Below are positions 1-6,067 of a stretch of 41,102 nt of DNA, in pieces. The first letter of the stretch is position 1, and each line of letters opens with the position of its first letter. Below the pieces are notes generated by a model. The model was not told the origin of the DNA and did no database searches. It saw only the letters and a program-made list of their open reading frames with translations. This DNA comes from Euryarchaeota archaeon UBA88 (GTDB lineage Archaea > Thermoplasmatota > Poseidoniia > Poseidoniales > Poseidoniaceae): positions 20,565 to 61,666 of the forward strand of contig DAME01000011.1 of assembly GCA_002499545.1 (NCBI GenBank), in the 5' to 3' direction. The position numbers were made by a program, and so were the translations under genes.

Positions 1-720
1 TCCATGAAACTGCACGGTGGAGCATTTGGAAGCAGGGGGGGCTATCGGCCGACCAAAGATGAACTGGAAAAGGAAGACGTTGAATCAGTTCTGCGCGGTG
101 CACAAGGCAATCTCGAGCGCCATATCAGCAACATGGCAGGATTTGGAATGCCGGTGATTGTGTCGATCAACCGTTTCGCATCAGACACCGATGCAGAATT
201 GGAAGCAATCGCCAATACTGCACGTAAATGTGGTGCGGCCGACGTCACACTCACAGAAGTTCACGCCCACGGTGGCAAAGGGGGTGAAGCGCTGGCAAAG
301 GCCGTAGTCGCTGCGGTACACGACCACGTAGCAGCCGGTCGACCATTCACTCCACTGTTCGCCAACGATGCCTCGATTCTGAAAAAGATGAATGAAATTG
401 CCACCCGGATTTACAAGGCAGATGGGTTCGAAATAAGCGCATCAGCGCAACGACAATTGGATAAAATAGAGGCATGGGGTTACGGCCACTTACCCGTATG
501 CATGGCAAAAACGCAGTACTCATTCTCCCATGATGCGTCTAAATTAGGTGCTCCTGTTGGATTCACTCTCCCTGTTCGTGAGTTCCGATTGAACGCTGGT
601 GCAGGGTTTGTAGTTGCAGTACTCGGCAACATGATGACGATGCCTGGACTTTCCAAACGACCTGCAGCCATCGATATGGACATGGATGAAGAGGGTCGAT
701 TGACGGGCGTCTTCGGGTGA
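1..720 (+). CDS. fhs: Formate-tetrahydrofolate ligase, C-terminal part (5' end outside window)
   Basis: This is the 3' portion of a formate-tetrahydrofolate ligase (10-formyl-THF synthetase), which makes 10-formyl-THF from formate, THF and ATP in cytosolic one-carbon metabolism. The frame is open to base 1, so the Met at position 4 is internal and the N-terminal half with the ATP P-loop is missing. About 239 of the usual ~550 residues are present. The family signature is clear: a GNLERHI segment, FGMPVIVSINRF with DTDAE just after it, and the G-rich C-terminus (LPVREFRLNAGAGF, TMPGLSKRPAA). It ends 5 bp before pelota, suggesting cotranscription. Family identity is seen directly in the sequence; the upstream part cannot be judged. 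Confidence 0.93.
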   Translation, partial: SMKLHGGAFGSRGGYRPTKDELEKEDVESVLRGAQGNLERHISNMAGFGMPVIVSINRFASDTDAELEAIANTARKCGAADVTLTEVHAHGGKGGEALAKAVVAAVHDHVAAGRPFTPLFANDASILKKMNEIATRIYKADGFEISASAQRQLDKIEAWGYGHLPVCMAKTQYSFSHDASKLGAPVGFTLPVREFRLNAGAGFVVAVLGNMMTMPGLSKRPAAIDMDMDEEGRLTGVFG

Positions 721-725
721 AGTGA

Positions 726-1796
726 ATGCGGATCCTAAAGCGTGAATTGCAGTTGTGGCGTCTTCGCGTTGAAACAGAGGACGACCTGTGGACATTAGCT
801 CGTTTAGCGCGTAAAGGCATGTCTCTTGGAATGCTTGGAGAACGAAGAGACCAAACCACTGGTGGTGAAGAAGGTGGAAGAGCAAAGTCTGCTGAGCGAA
901 AGAAAATGTGGATACGGTTAAACATTGAACATACAGAGTACCAAACTTTCACTGAACTTTTACGAGTTCACGGCACCATCGATGAGGCCAAATTCGACAT
1001 TGGACTGCACCACACCCATACCATCGAATTACGGGATGAGATTGAATTATCATTCCACAAGCCATTTTCAGAATCTGATGAAGAACTGTTGCGCCTGGCT
1101 GAGCGATCAAATTCTAACATTAACGTCGCTATGGCAGTTGTTGAAATGGATGAAATCGTTTTGTTCACCGTAACGAGTAGAGGATTACGAGAAGGCGCAA
1201 CATGGACGATGCGAGGTGGTGGCAAGCGTGGCGACATACGTCAATCCTCGAAAATAGCAGCCACCTTTCGAGCCAGTGTCATCGTTGCACTCACGGATTC
1301 CATAGGAGATGAAACACCGCTCATTGTATGCGGTCCAGGTCACGCGAGAGACGCATTGATGAATGACCTTCGGGATGCTGGAGAAACTCGGTTCATGAAA
1401 TCAATTGCAACTTCGATGGCTGGACGAGCTGGTGCCAACGAAATTCTTCGAGAGGGACTTGCCGGGGATTTGTTGAACGAATATTCGATCACCAAAGAAA
1501 CGGCACTCCTTGAGGAAGCATGGACTCGCCTTTCAACAACCGAAACCGTGGCGTATGGGAAATCATCGTTGAGTTTAGCTATGAAGGAAGGAGCTATCGA
1601 AATGCTGCTCATATCTGCTGATTTACTCCGAAATGAAGACGATAAAATCGATGGAGTGACGTGGATGGAATGGGTTCGGGGCTTGTCGCAAATTGGCGCT
1701 GGAATGATGCAATGTTCTATTGACCATGACGCAGGCCAGCAACTCGAAGGGTTTGGAGGCGTCGTTGCGCTTCTTCGTTACGCTCTTGAAAGGTGA
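726..1796 (+). CDS. pelA: Pelota / Dom34-type mRNA surveillance and ribosome rescue factor
   Basis: The 356-residue protein has the usual length for archaeal Pelota, an eRF1 paralogue that with aIF2B/EF1A-type GTPases and ABCE1 rescues stalled ribosomes. The N-terminal Sm-like domain (about 1-130) starts with the typical MRILKRE and continues with ETEDDLWTLARLARKG. The central domain (about 135-255) includes VAMAVVEMDEIVLFTV and the GPGHARDAL segment. The C-terminal eRF1_3-like domain (about 260-356) contains the AYG segment and MLLISADLLR. No GGQ motif is present, which is what separates Pelota from release factor 1. The gene starts 5 bp after fhs and is followed 4 bp later by a small gene, so all three probably form one operon. 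Confidence 0.93.
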   Translation: MRILKRELQLWRLRVETEDDLWTLARLARKGMSLGMLGERRDQTTGGEEGGRAKSAERKKMWIRLNIEHTEYQTFTELLRVHGTIDEAKFDIGLHHTHTIELRDEIELSFHKPFSESDEELLRLAERSNSNINVAMAVVEMDEIVLFTVTSRGLREGATWTMRGGGKRGDIRQSSKIAATFRASVIVALTDSIGDETPLIVCGPGHARDALMNDLRDAGETRFMKSIATSMAGRAGANEILREGLAGDLLNEYSITKETALLEEAWTRLSTTETVAYGKSSLSLAMKEGAIEMLLISADLLRNEDDKIDGVTWMEWVRGLSQIGAGMMQCSIDHDAGQQLEGFGGVVALLRYALER

Positions 1797-1800
1797 TTGA

Positions 1801-2109
1801 ATGAAAGTACTCACGCACGCACAATTAGGTGAGGACCCCCGACTTGCCATGCAGGGGGCTCGATGGCTCCTGCTAACAAAAGAGGAAATGGAACAGTCGA
1901 CTACCACACTGATGTTCACCGAATTAGAAGATGTCTTGGTAGGTGTCGACCATCGCGGCAGTGTACCGGACGGAGGCTGGTGGCAGAGAACCGTTCATCT
2001 CATTCTCATTGACGGTACACAAGAAGACGGTGAGGAGTTTCGAAAGCAATCTGGAATCACAAAAGTGATTGCGGGTTCGAATTTGAACATCCAAGACTAT
2101 CTTTGGTAG
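1801..2109 (+). CDS. Uncharacterised 102-residue protein downstream of pelota
   Basis: I do not recognise this family. It encodes a small soluble acidic protein without signal peptide, membrane segment or cysteine pair. Its start ATG lies 4 bp after the pelota stop, behind a GGTGATTGA stretch that may act as a weak ribosome-binding site, so translation is probably coupled to pelota. The C-terminal part alternates hydrophobic strands (VHLILIDG, ITKVIAGSN) and suggests a small alpha/beta fold. The stop codon directly abuts the 3' end of the tRNA-Val gene on the opposite strand. A role beside Pelota in translation quality control is only guessed from position. Confidence 0.7.
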   Translation: MKVLTHAQLGEDPRLAMQGARWLLLTKEEMEQSTTTLMFTELEDVLVGVDHRGSVPDGGWWQRTVHLILIDGTQEDGEEFRKQSGITKVIAGSNLNIQDYLW

Positions 2110-2182
2110 TGGGTCTGGAGGGATTTGAACCCTCGATCAACGCCGTGTAAGGGCGGTGTCATAACCACTAGACCACAGACCC
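2110..2182 (-). tRNA. tRNA-Val (anticodon TAC)
   Basis: A 73-nt cloverleaf reads from 2182 to 2110 on the minus strand. The acceptor pairs GGGTCTG with CAGACCC and the discriminator is A. The anticodon loop is CTTACAC, giving anticodon TAC (Val). The T arm is GAGGG-TTCAAAT-CCCTC. The first anticodon-stem pair, C27 with U43, is mismatched while the other four pair. CCA is not encoded. There is no intron. A weak AT-rich element (AATAAG on the minus strand, 2208-2203) lies about 23 nt upstream and may be its TATA box. Confidence 0.95.
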
Positions 2183-2261
2183 AGCCCTCCCTGCAAGAAG
2201 GTCTTATTGAAGGCATTGATGGAAGGGTTAACCTCAAAACATAGCGGCCGTAGCCGCAGAT

Positions 2262-2951
2262 ATGGATGAAGACGTTCAAGCTGCTGCTGCCCGTCTGGTT
2301 CGCAGAATTCGCGAAGGGAACCACTCAATCACTGTCGCTGAATCGTGCACTGGGGGCTTGCTTGCAAGTGCATTCACTGATATTGCTGGAGCCTCGCAGT
2401 GGTTTAACCAAGCCTGGATTACATATTCGAACGATTCTAAAGTGAACGAACTGGGAGTTAAAAAAGAATCACTGGACAAAAAAGGAGCGGTTTCAGCCGA
2501 AGTCGCCATTCAAATGGCGCAGGGAGCCCTAGCGAGGGCAGACGCAGATATTGCGATTTCGATCACTGGAATTGCAGGCCCAAAGAACGACGGTTCCTCT
2601 AAAAAAATCGGCACGGTCTACATTGGAATTGCATCGCACAATTGGGCGAATGCTGAGTCCACTCAAATCGGCGGAAACAGAGCTGAGAATAAGATTGGAT
2701 TCGTACACTTTGCGCTACTTTCGACGATTAAACGATGGGATGAAGCAATGGCACAGGCCGAAGCCAGTCGCAAAGAAATGGAAGAGCGTAAAGCAAAACA
2801 ACTTGAAGAACAACAGCAATTTGAAATCAATCGAGCCAAGCGCGAAGCAGCAGCAAAAGAGTCCGCTCCATGGCAGGATGATGCATGGGATGGCACGGGT
2901 GAACGGCCTCCGGGCATGGGACCACTCGACAGCGATGTTGAATGGGATTGA
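2262..2951 (+). CDS. pncC: CinA C-terminal domain / nicotinamide-nucleotide amidase (PncC-like) with charged C-terminal tail
   Basis: Residues 1-155 form a CinA C-terminal (PncC) domain, which deamidates nicotinamide mononucleotide in pyridine nucleotide salvage. Visible signatures are VAESCTGGLLAS with the catalytic-type Ser, the W/Y/N-rich ITYSNDSKVNELGV segment, GAVSAEVA, and the SITGIAGP loop followed by GTVYIGIA. PncC proteins are usually about 160 residues. Here roughly 75 residues follow, starting as a highly charged helical segment (EASRKEMEERKAKQLEEQQQ) and ending in a Gly/Pro/Asp-rich tail. The N-terminal CinA MoaB-like domain is absent. It lies 60 bp upstream of the PolD small subunit gene in the same direction. 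The enzyme call is firm at family level; the substrate is inferred. Confidence 0.88.
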   Translation: MDEDVQAAAARLVRRIREGNHSITVAESCTGGLLASAFTDIAGASQWFNQAWITYSNDSKVNELGVKKESLDKKGAVSAEVAIQMAQGALARADADIAISITGIAGPKNDGSSKKIGTVYIGIASHNWANAESTQIGGNRAENKIGFVHFALLSTIKRWDEAMAQAEASRKEMEERKAKQLEEQQQFEINRAKREAAAKESAPWQDDAWDGTGERPPGMGPLDSDVEWD

Positions 2952-3011
2952 CCAACACAACTGAAGGCTTCTGGCCGGTGTGCTTTTGGAGGAGTTGCCC
3001 CACTTGCGTAC

Positions 3012-4619
3012 ATGGGCGCATCTGCTGAGGAGATGAACGTCCTTTTGCGCCGCTATGGATTGATTCCTACTGCATCAGTTCGGCCTCGGCTTTTAGAACT
3101 TGATGCATTAGAGGAAATCCTCAATTGCTCGGTTGAATTGAATTTAAAGCGCGGTTTCTTGACCGGTGATATGTTGGACCAAATGGTTGCGGCATGGGAC
3201 CAACAATCACCAAGCATTCAACACAATACTTCGGGAACTGTACCAGTTTCAACACCTGCTGCCCAATTGGGTAGGAGTATCGCCCCAATCGCAGCACCTG
3301 AGCCCCTTGACATACAGTTCCGCAACAATCTTCCGGATTGGAAAGCTACAGACTTCAGTGAAATAGCAACCGACGCACCGAGCGTGATTGACATTCACTA
3401 TGACATCACTGGCAACAGCATCACTGAGGGAAAAATGAGTGACATAACCTCATGTTTCAATGACCGGTTGCAAAGTATTCGCAAGATGATTATCCAAAAC
3501 TCGAACTTACCACGAAAACCGACTGAAATCGCACGACTTCACGCTGAAAGCAGTCGCTATCAGGGTTATGAAAACAAGGCTGTAGCCATCGGCTTGGTCA
3601 ATGAACCGAGGTATACCAAAAACGGTCACTTGATGTGGAATCTTGAAGATGAAACCGGTGAATTAACATGCTTGTTGACCAAGCGAAAAGGCGATGACCG
3701 TGACCGTGCACATGAACAAATCCTCGATGCTGGTTTGATGCCTGACGATGTTCTTGGCGTGTCGGGAACGTTCAGCCAGACGGGTGACCTCTTCTACGTC
3801 GATGACCTGCATTTCCCAATGGAACAACGGCACACAAAGGCCGTATCAGAACATGGAGTGAGCGTCGCCTTCTTGTCCGACGCACACGTTGGTTCGAAAA
3901 CATTTCTCGAAGCTCAATGGCACAAGATGGCTCGTTGGTTCAACACAGACCCGCTGGCCAAGACCATCAAGTACCTCATACTTTCAGGGGATTGCGTCGA
4001 TGGTGTTGGAATTTATCCAGGACAAGACAGTGAACTAGCCATACCTGATTTTTACGCTCAATATACCAAATTCGCAGAATTACTTGAACTTCTACCTGAT
4101 TGGGTTGAATGCGTGATGCTGCCGGGCAACCACGACGCGGTTCGCCCTGCTGAACCCCAACCGACGTTTGAAAAAGACATTCAACAAGATTACAACACCA
4201 CGACTTTCGTTGGCAATCCTTGTGACTTTTCGCTTCATGGGGTGAGAATTCTTTCATATCACGGAAAGTCGATTGACGACTTTGTTGCCGGACTACGAAC
4301 GGTTACCTATGCTGAGCCGATAGAAGCAATGCGACAAATGCTGCGCCGTCGTCACTTAGCCCCCCAATGGGGCGGAAAAACTCCACTTTCTCCAGAACCA
4401 GAAGACGGGCTGGTTATTCGTCAAGTTCCCGATATATTTGTCACCGGTCACGTCCATGGTCACGCGTGTGAAGACTTCAAAGGCACCACACTGGTATGCT
4501 CAAGTACGTGGCAAGATCAAACTTCGTACCAAAGAATGCTTGGTTTCCAACCAAAGCCGTGTATGTTGACGGTCGTGAATCTCAAAACACATGCGACAAT
4601 TTCAATTCCGTTCGCTTGA
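3012..4619 (+). CDS. polB: DNA polymerase D (Pol II) small subunit, DP1
   Basis: This 535-residue protein is the exonuclease subunit of PolD, the archaeal D-family replicative polymerase. Its N-terminal 60 residues are helical and are followed by a low-complexity linker. An OB-fold region lies near residues 190-270 (VAIGLVNEPRYT, MWNLEDETGELTCLL). The C-terminal half is a calcineurin-like phosphoesterase with all metal-binding motifs intact: FLSDAHVGS, LSGDCVDG, MLPGNHDAVRPAEPQP, SYHG and FVTGHVHGHA. The 3'-5' proofreading exonuclease should therefore be active. The large subunit DP2 is not in this window. The last 18 bp overlap the 3' end of the convergent HAD gene. The start was chosen as the first in-frame ATG; no good Shine-Dalgarno lies at normal spacing. 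Confidence 0.95.
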   Translation: MGASAEEMNVLLRRYGLIPTASVRPRLLELDALEEILNCSVELNLKRGFLTGDMLDQMVAAWDQQSPSIQHNTSGTVPVSTPAAQLGRSIAPIAAPEPLDIQFRNNLPDWKATDFSEIATDAPSVIDIHYDITGNSITEGKMSDITSCFNDRLQSIRKMIIQNSNLPRKPTEIARLHAESSRYQGYENKAVAIGLVNEPRYTKNGHLMWNLEDETGELTCLLTKRKGDDRDRAHEQILDAGLMPDDVLGVSGTFSQTGDLFYVDDLHFPMEQRHTKAVSEHGVSVAFLSDAHVGSKTFLEAQWHKMARWFNTDPLAKTIKYLILSGDCVDGVGIYPGQDSELAIPDFYAQYTKFAELLELLPDWVECVMLPGNHDAVRPAEPQPTFEKDIQQDYNTTTFVGNPCDFSLHGVRILSYHGKSIDDFVAGLRTVTYAEPIEAMRQMLRRRHLAPQWGGKTPLSPEPEDGLVIRQVPDIFVTGHVHGHACEDFKGTTLVCSSTWQDQTSYQRMLGFQPKPCMLTVVNLKTHATISIPFA

Positions 4620-5300
4620 TTCGTTCAAACCCAAGTACGGTCGAATCGCTGCAAGATCTCTTCCAAGTACAATCGGAACGTTCGCCTGTTCAAAAGCTTC
4701 AGTTGAGGATTGGCGTGACGGATTGAATCCAATGAATCGACTCCCTTCGACTTGCATCGACAAATCCATCTCAGAATCACCAACAGACACACAACCACTG
4801 GCATCTAAGTCATTCATTTCCAAGAGCCGTTCAATAATGGCACCCTTGCCGGTTGCGTGGAGGCGGCATACGCCTTCATCAGACAGCGTATCATCGTCGT
4901 TGAACTCAAAACCATTCGCAATCCAGTCGTCAACCTTCAACATACCAGCAATCGAAGATACAAATAAATCAACACCAGCGCTCACAATTGCGACAAATAC
5001 ACCTTTTTGCTGCAATTCATCGACAACATCACGGGCGCCTTCCATCAACTTAACACCGGAATAGGCTCTGAATAACTCGTCACGGTAGATTGGATCTTGC
5101 ACTTCCTTCCACAGGCGTATGTCCAGCCGCATGAACTCAACGTCGGTGATTTCACCGCGAATAAAGCGTTGTAGATTTTGTGAATTTTCGGTTCCAAAAT
5201 GGTCGTGGAGAGTTCTCCACGAACTCACAGCATCGACAAGAACACCATCACAATCAAAAACGACGCATGACGGGAGCGGATATTCACTGGAATTCGTCAT
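4602..5300 (-). CDS. HAD-superfamily phosphatase, phosphoserine phosphatase (SerB)-like
   Basis: This 232-residue cytosolic protein has the four HAD motifs. Motif I is FDCDGVLVD with the nucleophile Asp, followed by an alpha-helical cap. Motif II is the Ser of AIVSAGVD. Motif III is a Lys in HATGKGAIIERLL, and motif IV is VSVGDSEMDLSM. The arrangement and cap size fit the SerB-like branch, so phosphoserine phosphatase is a reasonable guess, but the substrate cannot be fixed from sequence. The gene converges on the PolD small subunit, and their coding regions overlap by 18 bp. Upstream lies the hairpin-rich terminator region of the giant surface gene, so it needs its own promoter. Confidence 0.85.
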   Translation of the reverse strand: MTNSSEYPLPSCVVFDCDGVLVDAVSSWRTLHDHFGTENSQNLQRFIRGEITDVEFMRLDIRLWKEVQDPIYRDELFRAYSGVKLMEGARDVVDELQQKGVFVAIVSAGVDLFVSSIAGMLKVDDWIANGFEFNDDDTLSDEGVCRLHATGKGAIIERLLEMNDLDASGCVSVGDSEMDLSMQVEGSRFIGFNPSRQSSTEAFEQANVPIVLGRDLAAIRPYLGLNESSERN

Positions 5301-5383
5301 GCGGCTCAGTCAAATGAAAACGACATCACTTGAAAGGCTTCGCTCATGACTGTGAGAGAAAGAAAAGAAAAAGGGGACGAAGA

Positions 5384-5410
5384 CAGGGGGCCCTTTTCAG
5401 AGACCCCCTG
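5384..5410 (-). terminator. Stem-loop plus T-rich tract, candidate terminator
   Basis: CAGGGGG (5384-5390) pairs perfectly with CCCCCTG (5404-5410) around a 13-nt loop. On the minus strand it is followed by a pyrimidine tract with several T runs (about 5376-5350). It sits between the stop of the giant surface gene (5531) and the start of the HAD gene (5300), so it most likely ends the surface-gene transcript. T-rich tracts are the known archaeal termination signal; a role for the stem is inferred. Confidence 0.6.
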
Positions 5411-5426
5411 CGTTCGTATTGGCTCT

Positions 5427-5459
5427 CTGCCCCGTAGGGCAGTCATCCCATTGCTGGGA
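5427..5459 (-). repeat. Two short inverted repeats downstream of giant gene
   Basis: Two back-to-back small hairpins can be drawn: CTGCCC...GGGCAG (5427-5442) and TCCCA-TTGC-TGGGA (5446-5459). They lie between the two larger GC-rich stems and form part of one structured 3' region of about 115 bp. They may stabilise the 3' end of a very long mRNA or help termination. Confidence 0.45.
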
Positions 5460-5472
5460 AGCGGGATACAAA

Positions 5473-5499
5473 GGGGGAGGGGCTAATGCCCCTTCCCCC
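5473..5499 (-). terminator. Strong GC-rich hairpin 32 bp after the giant gene stop
   Basis: GGGGGAGGGGC (5473-5483) and GCCCCTTCCCCC (5488-5499) form a nearly perfect stem with one bulged base and a TAAT loop. It is the first structure met after the stop codon at 5531. On the minus strand it is followed by TTTGTATCCC, a poor T tract, so it may act as an mRNA 3'-end stabiliser ahead of the T-rich terminator at 5384-5350. Confidence 0.6.
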
Positions 5500-5530
5500 A
5501 ATGTGTCCGGTTCGTTTTACACGTTCACGA

Positions 5531-6067
5531 TCAAGCGTTCAAGTTGTAAGCCAAACCACCCCAAGTGCGCAGAAGCGCACCTTGTCCTACATTTGGAGCG
5601 TAGGATAGAGTGATTGTTACATCTTCAAGAGGCGTTCCATCAGCATCGTGTGTTCGCACGAAGATGGTATCACCGGTGTTGAAGGTTGAAATCTTGTTCT
5701 CGCCTTCGGAGTTGACCTGGTCGACAAAGGTGACCATTGAGTCACTGTTTGCAGGGTTAAATCCGTACACACCGTTCGTATCTGCCATGTTGTACGTCAC
5801 AATCTGTGCCGTACCGGTAGCATCAACGTAGAACACTCGAACTTCGACTGCTTGGGTTGCCAAGTCAGTTTCAGCAGATTGTACGGTGATTCTCCAGTGA
5901 CCTTTGTCAGCATCGAAACTGTCGATGTCTTCAATGTCGAAGGTTACTCGAGGAACGCCCTTCACGTCAGTGTCAGCAAGACTGCTGGCCCAAACATAGA
6001 TCACACCAGAGAGTACCACGGTGATAGCAACCATCAAGATGGTTGCGATAACTGGGCTCACTGCCAT
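5531..6067 (-). other. Archaeal type IV pilin-like module at the C-terminus of the giant protein
   Basis: The last 178 residues read like a complete archaeal pilin (Pilin_N / DUF1628 type). The start AVSPVIATILMVAIT is the hallmark of euryarchaeal pilins and is followed by a hydrophobic helix (VVLSGVIYVWASS) and a beta-rich head with paired strands (HWRITVQSAETD, VEVRVFYVDATG, DTIFVRTHDADG). It is preceded by an acidic, hydrophilic stretch (DDEEEVIESLEDND), as expected before a class III signal cleavage site. No stop codon, Shine-Dalgarno or TATA box separates it from the upstream giant protein, although an in-frame ATG exists at 6067. Confidence 0.8.

Noticed and set aside
544..952. Minus-strand frames opposite fhs and pelota
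   Set aside because: They overlap two conserved genes and show no family features.
5531..6067. A separate pilin gene starting at the in-frame ATG at 6067
   Set aside because: No stop codon lies upstream in this frame, and the bases before the ATG show neither a Shine-Dalgarno nor a TATA box. The fused reading is simpler, although internal initiation cannot be excluded.
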